Source: UBA4124 sp052034745 | GTDB taxonomy: Bacteria; Patescibacteriota; Minisyncoccia; Phycocordibacterales; UBA9973 | Reading direction: 5' to 3' | NCBI GenBank assembly: GCA_052034745.1 | Contig: JBPOIF010000012.1 | Coordinates: 1-33,850 of the forward strand | DNA: 33,850 bases | Shown here: piece after piece, positions 8,327 through 14,978 of the stretch | Position numbering within the stretch: the first letter of the stretch is position 1 | Layout: each line of letters opens with the position of its first letter | Translations under genes and position numbers: made by a program | The notes under the pieces: model-generated | Told to the model about the DNA's origin: nothing | Databases searched by the model: none | Seen by the model: only the letters and a program-made list of their open reading frames with translations

Positions 8327-8544
8327 GCTGGGGTGGCGAAATTGATAAGTACTTCTCGAGCAGAGTGCTGGGGTGGCGAAATTGGTAGACGCACTTGCCT
8401 TAGGAGCAAGCAGGGCAACCTGTGGAGGTTCAAGTCCTCTCCCCAGCACTCTGGACAAGAACGCACTTACCGAGGGAATAAAAAGTAAACGATTTTACTT
8501 TTTATCAGGGTAACCTGTGGAGGTTCAAGTCCTCTCCCCAGCAC
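8327..8544 (+). repeat. Outer tRNA-Leu-like shell enclosing tRNA-Leu(UAG)
   Basis: 8327-8344 repeats the first 18 bases of tRNA-Leu(UAG), and 8506-8544 repeats its last 39 bases with one mismatch. The shell can keep acceptor pairing (8327-8333 with 8536-8542) and the D-stem GCG/CGC (8336-8338 with 8462-8464). Its expanded D-loop holds the whole functional tRNA. Its anticodon region is replaced by a perfect 12-bp hairpin (8478-8489 with 8494-8505, loop CGAT). The inner tRNA is itself framed by an extension of its acceptor stem, CAGAGT (8361-8366) with ACTCTG (8448-8453). Confidence 0.7.
8367..8448 (+). tRNA. tRNA-Leu(UAG)
   Basis: Acceptor GCTGGGG/CCCCAGC, D-stem GCG/CGC, anticodon stem CTTGC/GCAAG with loop CTTAGGA (anticodon TAG), a class II variable arm and an intact T-arm. 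Discriminator A; CCA not encoded. It lies inside the D-loop of a degenerate copy of itself. Confidence 0.94.
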
Positions 8545-8559
8545 ATAGAAAAATAATAT

Positions 8560-8632
8560 GCGCCTATAGCTCAGTTGGTAGAGCAGCTCCCTCTTAAGGA
8601 GACTGTCGCAGGTTCAAGTCCTGCTAGGCGCA
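8560..8632 (+). tRNA. tRNA-Lys(CUU)
   Basis: Acceptor GCGCCTA/TAGGCGC, D-arm GCTC/GAGC, anticodon stem GCTCC/GGAGA (one mismatch at the top) with loop CTCTTAA (anticodon CTT), and T-arm GCAGG/CCTGC. Discriminator A. The 3' acceptor strand is part of the 25-bp palindrome that follows. Confidence 0.93.
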
Positions 8633-8676
8633 CAATTAAAAAACCCGAATCTCGGGTTTTTTAATTGTGCGCCTAG
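8624..8676. terminator. 25-bp perfect hairpin including the tRNA-Lys acceptor strand
   Basis: 8624-8648 and 8652-8676 are perfect reverse complements with a 3-base loop. The core CCCGA/TCGGG followed by TTTTTT is a standard terminator for both strands. The pairing runs into the last 9 bases of tRNA-Lys, so read-through RNA could sequester the mature 3' end. Confidence 0.8.
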
Positions 8677-8842
8677 AGCGAGCAAACTACTTTGCTCGCG
8701 TCAGGACTTGAACGCCGGAACGTTGTTTGTTCAGCAGAACAAACCGCGAGGCGGTGCCTAGAGCAGAGTTTGTGACTGACAAACTCTGACTCGAAGGCAA
8801 GCCTTCTTTTTTGCGAAGGATTATGCTTAGTGATTCGTGACC
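8669..8842 (-). repeat. tRNA-Lys-derived hairpin-studded shell, copy B
   Basis: On the minus strand it ends GTTCAAGTCCTG (rc of 8702-8713, identical to the tRNA-Lys T-arm at 8612-8623), a 9-bp hairpin (8678-8686 with 8691-8699, loop CTAC), then CTAGGCGC identical to the tRNA acceptor. Two further hairpins lie at about 8723-8744 and 8765-8787 (AGAGTTTGT/ACAAACTCT). The spacer CGAGGCGGTGCCTAGAG (8748-8764) is shared with copies A and C, and the outer flank (8826-8842) with copy A. A partial 5' acceptor match is near 8794-8800. Confidence 0.65.
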
Positions 8843-8924
8843 ACAAATAAAAACCTACGTGGGATGTTTTTCGTACTACCTTTTTAAGCCTTACTCCACA
8901 ACACTTTTTTGATACCCAAGGTAC

Positions 8925-8953
8925 TTGACTTTTTGTAATAAATCTGCTATAAT
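8925..8953 (+). promoter_or_regulatory. Consensus sigma70-type promoter
   Basis: TTGACT (8925-8930), a 17-base spacer and TATAAT (8948-8953), with TG before the -10. It drives the secreted-protein gene at 8996. Its layout closely resembles the promoter at 9487. 8843-8924 holds nothing else recognisable. Confidence 0.85.
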
Positions 8954-8995
8954 ATAACTAGAAAATAAATTAAACTAACCATAAAAACTATTCTC

Positions 8996-9421
8996 ATGAA
9001 AAAGTTTTTTTTGCTCTTTATCATTGTAATTTCTGTAAACAATATTTCTGCGCAGACAATTGAGTCTGCACCTGAGTGGACGATGTGTACTGTATTCCCG
9101 GCTCAGCAACAAGCTGAACACGAAGTGGGAACAGGATTGGTGTTCTTTAAACCGAGCACCAACCGACAAGGGATCGTATCCCCCGCTTCAGTCCAGTTAC
9201 TGATCAAGGTTGGGCAAGGAAAAAGCGCTTTTGTTATGAGGGCGCCAGTACACACCATAGAAATCTCTGCCGGAAACAGCGAGATCAATTGGTCAGTCTT
9301 TGACCAGCCCACCATGATGGGGGCTGATGGAAAAGCTACCAATTCCTATGTGCGTCCACTCATGCTCACCTATCACCGGTACTGGGATGGCGAGACAACT
9401 CGCTACTACATCACTCTCTAA
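8996..9421 (+). CDS. Secreted hypothetical protein
   Basis: 141 residues. A clear signal peptide, MKKFFLLFIIVISVNNISAQ, would be cleaved near residue 20. The mature part has one Cys (CTVFP), no transmembrane helix, and mixed hydrophobic strands; no family was recognised. It has its own strong promoter and terminator (9445-9473), so it is a monocistronic unit. It opens an AT-rich block of three genes directly downstream of the tRNA cluster, with A-rich codon use unlike the neighbouring infB. No Shine-Dalgarno sequence is visible. Confidence 0.75.
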   Translation: MKKFFLLFIIVISVNNISAQTIESAPEWTMCTVFPAQQQAEHEVGTGLVFFKPSTNRQGIVSPASVQLLIKVGQGKSAFVMRAPVHTIEISAGNSEINWSVFDQPTMMGADGKATNSYVRPLMLTYHRYWDGETTRYYITL

Positions 9422-9444
9422 AAAATCTGCTGATTATTGTTTGC

Positions 9445-9475
9445 AAAAGACCGCTGTCACCCAGCGGTCTTTTTC
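9445..9475 (+). terminator. Rho-independent terminator
   Basis: AAAAGACCGCT (9445-9455) pairs with AGCGGTCTTTT (9463-9473), followed by a T-rich tract. It ends the 8996-9421 transcript. Confidence 0.85.
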
Positions 9476-9486
9476 TTTACTATGTA

Positions 9487-9515
9487 TTGACAAATAAAGC
9501 TTTTTCTGCTATAAT
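9487..9515 (+). promoter_or_regulatory. Consensus sigma70-type promoter
   Basis: TTGACA (9487-9492), a 17-base spacer and TATAAT (9510-9515) preceded by TG. The -35 box coincides with a TTG that could be mistaken for a start codon of the next gene; the promoter shows that start is wrong. Confidence 0.87.
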
Positions 9516-9561
9516 GCTAGCAAACGTAAACAATATTTTCATTCACAAAAAAATAAGCACT

Positions 9562-10809
9562 ATGACAACAGTAATAGGTATTATCCTCCTTTTGGTTGGT
9601 GTGGCGTGGCTTTTAACGCTTCGCTTCTTCACCCCCATCAGCGGACAACTATACGTCCGCAAATCATTTGGTCATTATGACCGAGTGATTGGTATCGGTA
9701 TTCTCAAAACAAAAATTGAGCGCGGAAAAACTCTCTCCCCTACAGTAGAGAACCTGCTGCTCGATGAACATGACAATCTGAAAGTACGGATTGACAGTAG
9801 TAAAACTCTCATCTCTTTGATTTATCCTCTTGGAATAGCGAGGTTCGACTACACCTACAAACGTATGAAAACGTTAAAAGAGGTGCGGGACACTCACGGC
9901 ACATTATCATGGCCGGAGTCTCCTGAAGGACTGAATGACAACTCCACCGTTCTCGGGGAGTGGAAAGAGAGAAACAAAAACTCTCTCTTTGCATGGGAGC
10001 GCGAAGAAATCGCAATTCCATTCATATCACAAGACAAGTACAAAGGAGTAGCATTTGCCTATTTGAAGTTTACTCTGTGGGACATGACAAAGGGAATCTC
10101 CTCAATGTACAGCCAAAAAAAAGATGCGGAAATAGCAATCAGAGACCGCTTCCAAAAATGGGCAACGAGCGTACCCTATCTGATCGATGGGTCAAACGGT
10201 ACTGCTACACAGATCCAAGGGGTGAGCTTTGAAGATTTGCCTTATGCACGCAATTTCTACAAAATTGTCAACGATTCCATCTATCCAACAGGATGGATTT
10301 TGGAAGAAATTCAATTTTTCAATTTTGCACTCGACAAATCCTCTCAGGATTTATTCGATAAAGCAGAAGACCTGAGAAAAGCTGAACTTGACCAGAAGAC
10401 CGCTAAAGTAAAAGCTGATACCGCAGAAACCTTTGGCGATGGCGAACGCAGAAAAATGATGAAAATCAATGCAGCGACCATCGACCTCCAGAGGCAAGAA
10501 GCAGATGTCTTGGTTACAAAAGAACAAGGACTGGCTACTGTTGCGGTAGGCAAAGATAAACAGATCAAAAAAAATGAAACAGATCAGTTTATCGAACAAG
10601 AAGCTGCAAAATTGGGGAATGATGAAAAACGAATAAGTGCCCTTGGGGAGTACAAGAAAATTCCTGACGCCACCGAAATCGGTGTCGCGAAAGGACTTGG
10701 AAAAACCAAAGGTACTGTTTTTTATCAACCTGTAGAGAAAGCGGGTTCTGAGCTGGACGACAAAATACTTGAGTCCGGTATCAAAGCCAATTTGATCACA
10801 AAAAAATAA
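9562..10809 (+). CDS. Membrane-anchored SPFH/band-7-like protein (tentative)
   Basis: 415 residues from the ATG downstream of the promoter. One N-terminal transmembrane helix (about 3-22) is followed by a mixed alpha/beta region. A long helical segment from about residue 275 is rich in A, E, K and Q (KAEDLRKAELDQKTAKVKAD and onward), as in the C-terminal coiled coil of flotillin and band-7 proteins. Anchor plus beta domain plus coiled coil suggests an oligomeric membrane scaffold, but the SPFH domain is too diverged to confirm by eye. The next membrane-protein gene starts 7 bases after the stop, indicating an operon. Confidence 0.6.
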   Translation: MTTVIGIILLLVGVAWLLTLRFFTPISGQLYVRKSFGHYDRVIGIGILKTKIERGKTLSPTVENLLLDEHDNLKVRIDSSKTLISLIYPLGIARFDYTYKRMKTLKEVRDTHGTLSWPESPEGLNDNSTVLGEWKERNKNSLFAWEREEIAIPFISQDKYKGVAFAYLKFTLWDMTKGISSMYSQKKDAEIAIRDRFQKWATSVPYLIDGSNGTATQIQGVSFEDLPYARNFYKIVNDSIYPTGWILEEIQFFNFALDKSSQDLFDKAEDLRKAELDQKTAKVKADTAETFGDGERRKMMKINAATIDLQRQEADVLVTKEQGLATVAVGKDKQIKKNETDQFIEQEAAKLGNDEKRISALGEYKKIPDATEIGVAKGLGKTKGTVFYQPVEKAGSELDDKILESGIKANLITKK

Positions 10810-10816
10810 GTTTAAA

Positions 10817-11494
10817 ATGAACACAAAAAAAATGCCCTCATGGCTCCCTTTTGTTTTTGTTATTTTACTTCTTTCATTTGGTCTTTACCTGTTATCAAAG
10901 GCAGACGACAAACCTCCAACGTGGTTATTACCTGCTATTGGTTTTGCTACCGTAGTGGCCATAATAATCTTCCTTGCCGTTAAATTAAAATGGAAAGGGT
11001 GGAAAAAAGTGGCTTCCTGGAAATGGTCAAAAATATCGACCAACTGGACAACGTTTGCAACAGGTCTTCTGTTTCTCGGTTTTATGTTTTTTCTCACAAT
11101 GAAAGGCACCGAGATATGGTTCAATATCTTTGAAACTTATCCTGAGGTACAAGAGCTCCAGGACAAAAAATTCAAAGAGCGTCAAGCAATGATCGAATCG
11201 GAACCTCCCAAGCCTGTGAACTTCAAGCTCGACGAATGGGCCACCTATCACAAGGACAGTGTGTACTACTACCGACGCGGTATGGGTATCGCATTAAAAT
11301 ACCATTCTGCTGATCCAAATGTGAAAGTAATTTATAAAAGGATTTCAAATCCAAAAGTTACTACCTCATCCTCACATGAGAATGGGGCTCCCAAAAGAGA
11401 CCTGACTCACGATGATGGTGCAGGCCTCGCAGACTGGGCATTCACGGTGAGTAACACCTGCCAAATGCAGTGGTTTGCTGAAGAAAATCAATAA
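10817..11494 (+). CDS. Hypothetical membrane protein
   Basis: 225 residues with three predicted transmembrane helices in the first half (about 11-27, 36-55 and 76-95), then a helix rich in charged residues (EVQELQDKKFKERQAMIE) and a soluble C-terminal domain. No family recognised. It follows the SPFH-like gene by 7 bases and ends in the terminator at 11511, so the two probably work together at the membrane. The A-rich codon bias matches its two upstream neighbours. Confidence 0.7.
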   Translation: MNTKKMPSWLPFVFVILLLSFGLYLLSKADDKPPTWLLPAIGFATVVAIIIFLAVKLKWKGWKKVASWKWSKISTNWTTFATGLLFLGFMFFLTMKGTEIWFNIFETYPEVQELQDKKFKERQAMIESEPPKPVNFKLDEWATYHKDSVYYYRRGMGIALKYHSADPNVKVIYKRISNPKVTTSSSHENGAPKRDLTHDDGAGLADWAFTVSNTCQMQWFAEENQ

Positions 11495-11510
11495 AGTACG
11501 TTCTTACACA

Positions 11511-11540
11511 AAGAACCGGCACAAGTGCCGGTTCTTTTTT
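11511..11540. terminator. Strong terminator hairpin
   Basis: AAGAACCGGCAC and GTGCCGGTTCTT pair around a 3-base loop and are followed by TTTTTT. It lies between convergent genes and may serve both. Confidence 0.88.
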
Positions 11541-11549
11541 CGTTCCACA

Positions 11550-11927
11550 CTATTGGGTTGGCGTACAGGGAGCAAACGAACCAACACTTTCTCCATTGAT
11601 CTTGAGATCTTGAATACAAGGAGGATCGAAGCGTTGCTCTTTTTGATTGATGGTGGCGCCTTTGATGCCAAAGGTGTTTACCAGGATCTCAATGATACCC
11701 CAGACACCAAACATAATCAGAAAACCGACGATACCCCACATGATGTGATCTCTCCCTTTTTTTCGTTTCTCTTCGCTATTTGCTCCTCGAATAAATTCAA
11801 GGACACCAAAAAGGAAGACCACGAGCGCAACAATAAATGCAAACTCAATCGCAGGATTGACAATCTTTGCGTTTACTTTGCCGAGCAACTCATCAAGTGT
11901 TGCTGCGTATGCAACGAGTGGAAACAT
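11550..11927 (-). CDS. VirB2/TrbC-like type IV secretion pilin
   Basis: 125 residues with two transmembrane helices (about 26-46 and 63-86) separated by a short basic loop (EEKRKKGRDH). This is the layout of T4SS pilin-type proteins, with the characteristic second helix ending in W-G-I-I-x-I-L. The stretch before the first helix is short and the signal peptide (MFPLVAYAA) is weak. Two Cys in the tail could form a disulfide. It is the last gene of a minus-strand run of five such proteins, 12 bases after its upstream neighbour. Pilus function is inferred from architecture only. Confidence 0.65.
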   Translation of the reverse strand: MFPLVAYAATLDELLGKVNAKIVNPAIEFAFIVALVVFLFGVLEFIRGANSEEKRKKGRDHIMWGIVGFLIMFGVWGIIEILVNTFGIKGATINQKEQRFDPPCIQDLKINGESVGSFAPCTPTQ

Positions 11928-11939
11928 GAAGGAAAGAGA

Positions 11940-12338
11940 TTACCCTGGGATACAAGTTCCTGCTGAGGCTGTTCCGGGGAGACCAGGACGATACCCAGGA
12001 GGACAGGTGATCTGTGGGGTAGTGTTTGTATTGGTACCGGTTACATTTCGAATAATCCCGATGATCCCCCAAACAGCAACTGCCACAAAGAGACCGATGA
12101 CACCATTGATGACCTGTTTCTTTCGATCCTTCATCTTTGCAGGATCTTTTTCACGAATAAAATTGAATACTGAGATCAAGAACCACAAGGTCATGAGGAC
12201 CATGAGGATAGTAATCGCGGTGTTGAGGTATGAAGACCCCTGTTGAATAACACGATTTGGGTATGAAAAATTCTGAGCAGATGCTACAGAAACAAACCCT
12301 CCAAAAGCACCCAATAAAGCAAATAGTACGTATTTCAT
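11940..12338 (-). CDS. VirB2/TrbC-like type IV secretion pilin
   Basis: 132 residues: signal peptide (MKYVLFALLGAFGGFVSVASAQ, cut near 21-22), two transmembrane helices (about 40-60 and 79-98), a basic linker MKDRKKQ, and a Pro/Gly/Thr-rich tail with two Cys. The core aligns by eye with the downstream gene (GVIGLFVAVAVWGIIGIIRN against GIVGFLIMFGVWGIIEILVN). It has its own -10 box about 41 bases upstream. Confidence 0.68.
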   Translation of the reverse strand: MKYVLFALLGAFGGFVSVASAQNFSYPNRVIQQGSSYLNTAITILMVLMTLWFLISVFNFIREKDPAKMKDRKKQVINGVIGLFVAVAVWGIIGIIRNVTGTNTNTTPQITCPPGYRPGLPGTASAGTCIPG

Positions 12339-12379
12339 AAAATAGCTATTAATGATAAACCTGGTAAACAGGTATCAAA

Positions 12380-12385
12380 AGTATA
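12380..12385 (-). promoter_or_regulatory. Extended -10 box before the pilin gene
   Basis: TGTGGTATACT on the minus strand gives an extended -10 (TG-N-TATACT). The roughly 40-base leader contains a 5-bp hairpin ACCTG/CAGGT. No convincing -35 box. Confidence 0.5.
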
Positions 12386-12408
12386 CCACAGCAACCCCTT
12401 TGATAGGG

Positions 12409-13041
12409 TTACTTTTTGATATATTCGGTCTGGAGCATCGGAACAGTCGATTCGATACCGAGCGTGGTGCCAAGGATCTTGATGATCCCCCAGACACTGA
12501 CCATCACAAAGAGTCCGATGAGTCCCCACCAGATCACTTTTTGACCTTCTTGCTTACCCTTTACATCATCAGCAGCAATGAATTTAAATACTCCCCACAA
12601 AAATACCAAAAATGCGACTGAAAAGATGAGTGGGATAAGCACGGTCACAATCACACACTTGAGCCAAATCAATATATCGATCAATGATTTAAATCTGATA
12701 CTACTGCATGCATTCAGAGAGACTGTCCCCTGCTGTATCCCTGTAGAGGTCGTTCCCATAGGAGCTGCTCCTGTAGAATCAGTCCCAGCGTTGATAGGGT
12801 TGCTTGACTGTGAACCTCCTTGTGGACCTGAAATAGCGCCGGTAGATTTGTATTCTTCACATCGTTTTGAGAGGGCACTGTCGTTAAATGTCTGACTCAC
12901 TGCGCAACAGCGACCATAGTTCAGCGCGGAGATGATCACGCATTGATTTTGAGTTGATGGTGAAGGATCGATCTGACCATGAGCAACCATTGGAGCAAAG
13001 AGAACAAAGAAAACCATTGAAAAGAAATATCGCATAATCAT
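12409..13041 (-). CDS. Pilin-like membrane protein with Cys-rich ectodomain
   Basis: 210 residues from MIMRYFF; a start two codons later is also possible. The signal peptide (cut near GQ) leads into a region with CVIISALNYGRCCAVSQ and a third Cys cluster, then a Ser/Gly/Thr-rich linker, then the same two-helix pilin core (about 125-150 and 165-190, ending WGIIKILGTTLG). The start is 2 bases past the upstream stop, so translation is probably coupled. The extra ectodomain distinguishes it from the two smaller pilins downstream. Function is not assigned. Confidence 0.62.
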   Translation of the reverse strand: MIMRYFFSMVFFVLFAPMVAHGQIDPSPSTQNQCVIISALNYGRCCAVSQTFNDSALSKRCEEYKSTGAISGPQGGSQSSNPINAGTDSTGAAPMGTTSTGIQQGTVSLNACSSIRFKSLIDILIWLKCVIVTVLIPLIFSVAFLVFLWGVFKFIAADDVKGKQEGQKVIWWGLIGLFVMVSVWGIIKILGTTLGIESTVPMLQTEYIKK

Positions 13042-13042
13042 A

Positions 13043-13705
13043 TTAGCTTGCAAATGAATTAATAGTGCCGACGATTGCGTCAGTGATCGCCCACGCACCA
13101 AGGATAAGAAGTGTCCCGATCACGGTGTACCAAAACATATTTTTTGCTTTTGTGATGTCGGTTGGATTTCCACGAGCGAGAATGAAGCTGATACCACTCC
13201 AAATAAAGAACACGACGATAAACGGGATTGCTATCTTGACCACCGCATCCATAAAGAGTTTGATCGCTTCTTGAATCGTATTTACCTTGAGAGGATTTTT
13301 GAGCTTGATAGGAATGGCAAAGTCAGTCTGTGTACTTGAGACATTGGTACCTCCCGGTTGACCATTTGAAGGGGTAAAAGTACCTCCTGGTTGACCTCCG
13401 GTGACTATAGTAGGGTCAAGTGTAAGGGTGATGACTCCTGCGGCATTGCAAGCCCACGTTCCTTTTTTGTCTTTGTTGACACCATCGAGAACCATAAAAC
13501 GGTTGTTTGATATGAACAACTGTATCTTGCCTTCTTCTTTAAAGACTGCTGTATAACTATTTGTATCATTGCTTGATTGTTGAAGCGTGTTGAGCGACTT
13601 AATACATGCAGGAAGTTCGGCATGTACGAGAGCGCCCCCGAAAGGGATACCGACAAAGACAGTGGCGAGTGCAAGGATAGAAAGCGTTTTCTTGAACATT
13701 GTCAT
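13043..13705 (-). CDS. Pilin-like membrane protein with secreted N-terminal domain
   Basis: 220 residues from MTMFKK; an ATG at 13699 is equally good. The frame extends further upstream but would overlap the preceding gene by 175 bases, so the shorter start is chosen. Signal peptide (ends VHAEL), a small domain with two Cys (ACIKS, WACNAA), two Gly-rich repeats (GGQPGGT, NGQPGGT), then two helices typical of T4SS pilins (FIVVFFIWSGISFILA, then a basic loop and GTLLILGAWAITDAI). The start lies 10 bases past the upstream stop. Confidence 0.65.
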   Translation of the reverse strand: MTMFKKTLSILALATVFVGIPFGGALVHAELPACIKSLNTLQQSSNDTNSYTAVFKEEGKIQLFISNNRFMVLDGVNKDKKGTWACNAAGVITLTLDPTIVTGGQPGGTFTPSNGQPGGTNVSSTQTDFAIPIKLKNPLKVNTIQEAIKLFMDAVVKIAIPFIVVFFIWSGISFILARGNPTDITKAKNMFWYTVIGTLLILGAWAITDAIVGTINSFAS

Positions 13706-13715
13706 AAGTATACCA

Positions 13716-14978
13716 CTAGAAGAAATATAATGAATCAGTGTATCCGACAACTTGTAGCGCTGTCTGAACCGCAACCCAAGAAATAAGGATAATGATAATC
13801 CCGAGGATGAGATTTCGCAGCATTTTTTTGATATCTGCCTTCTTTGAAGGATTGCCCTGCGCCGTGATATAGCGATACCCAGCATAAACAAACATGAGAA
13901 CTGATATAGGGAACAGTATCACGGTGATGAGCTTCTCGATGATTGAATTGATAAACACAAAGACGCTCGGAAGGTCACACTTGTTCGTACACGGGATCCA
14001 TGACCCTTTTGCAACAACATCTGCCTCTTCGGTCATATCGGGATTGAGACATGCAGGATCTGGTTGATATTGAGGGATACCTCCAGATGCAACACCGTCC
14101 CAGTCACGCTTCCCATCACCGTCATTGTCTTTACCGTCCCCACAAGTACCATCTCCGACAGAAGTTGCTCCGGTAAGGGATTTGCCCGTTTGGACATCTG
14201 CAACAGTTGCCGTCTGTTGTCCTGTAGTACTACCACCCGACTGTCCTCCTGTTACGATAGTGACTTTTGGTGTTGTAACACCTTTGTACTCCACTGGGGC
14301 ATACCGATTGAAGTTGGTGTCAGTTGGTTTTTTTCCCATCATTCGAAAGTCATACGTCTGTTCACTCTGGATGGCCTTAGAAAATGTAAGAAGGGCGGTT
14401 CCATTTGCAGGAACATTTGTTTCAGGAGATTCAACAGCAGACCCTGTATTCGTCAATGCAAAAACTTCAACAAAAAGATTCTCGGAGCTTGTATTTGAAA
14501 CAGTAAGGACAATCTTCTTTGCTTCAACAACCGTCTTATCTTTCAGAAACTCAACAGGAAGAGGGATATTTGTCGTGGGAGGAGTAAATTGTCCACTTGT
14601 CGTAAACGAAACGGTACTACTTGTTTTTTCCCCTGAAGTTTTATTGTAAATCGAGAAAACGGCTTCGTACTCTGTCCCTGAAGCAAGTGAGGAAAACGTA
14701 ATGTTTTTAGTTTCTTTTCCTCGAGAAAGAAACTCACTTATTCGAGAAATCTCCCGTCGATCAGATGCGCGAAGGAGTGAGACTGAAATCCCAAGCGTAT
14801 CACGATATTGCCCATCAGCGCCAGTTGTTGCTACCACATTGTTTTGAATCGTCAAAACAGCACTTGTTGTCGTTTTTGAAGCAAGAGAAGCTGTCACATC
14901 AAGTGCAGCAGTTGCAGTAAGAGGTGATATCACCATCAGTAATACTCCCCAGAACAAATAAAATTTTCTACTGAACAT
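13716..14978 (-). CDS. Large surface protein with pilin-like C-terminus
   Basis: About 420 residues from MFSRKF. A signal peptide (ends TATAAL) leads into beta-rich Ser/Thr sequence resembling fibronectin type III-like domains (ASGTEYEAVFSIYNKTSGEK; EQTYDFRMMGKKP). Next come a Gly/Thr linker, a Ca-binding-type loop GDGKDNDGDGKRDWDG, a Cys pair, and two transmembrane helices separated by QGNPSKKADIKK, matching the pilin cores downstream. The domain arrangement suggests a membrane-held or pilus-incorporated adhesin. It overlaps the upstream gene by 11 bases, showing coupling. Confidence 0.62.
   Translation of the reverse strand: MFSRKFYLFWGVLLMVISPLTATAALDVTASLASKTTTSAVLTIQNNVVATTGADGQYRDTLGISVSLLRASDRREISRISEFLSRGKETKNITFSSLASGTEYEAVFSIYNKTSGEKTSSTVSFTTSGQFTPPTTNIPLPVEFLKDKTVVEAKKIVLTVSNTSSENLFVEVFALTNTGSAVESPETNVPANGTALLTFSKAIQSEQTYDFRMMGKKPTDTNFNRYAPVEYKGVTTPKVTIVTGGQSGGSTTGQQTATVADVQTGKSLTGATSVGDGTCGDGKDNDGDGKRDWDGVASGGIPQYQPDPACLNPDMTEEADVVAKGSWIPCTNKCDLPSVFVFINSIIEKLITVILFPISVLMFVYAGYRYITAQGNPSKKADIKKMLRNLILGIIIILISWVAVQTALQVVGYTDSLYFF

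Noticed and set aside
9487..9561. N-terminal extension of the SPFH-like gene from a TTG codon
   Set aside because: The TTG is the -35 box of a consensus promoter and the extension covers the -10; the ATG at 9562 is the real start.
13706..13891. 62-residue upstream extension of the pilin-like gene at 13043
   Set aside because: It lies inside the 3' end of the preceding gene in another frame and would bury the signal peptide.
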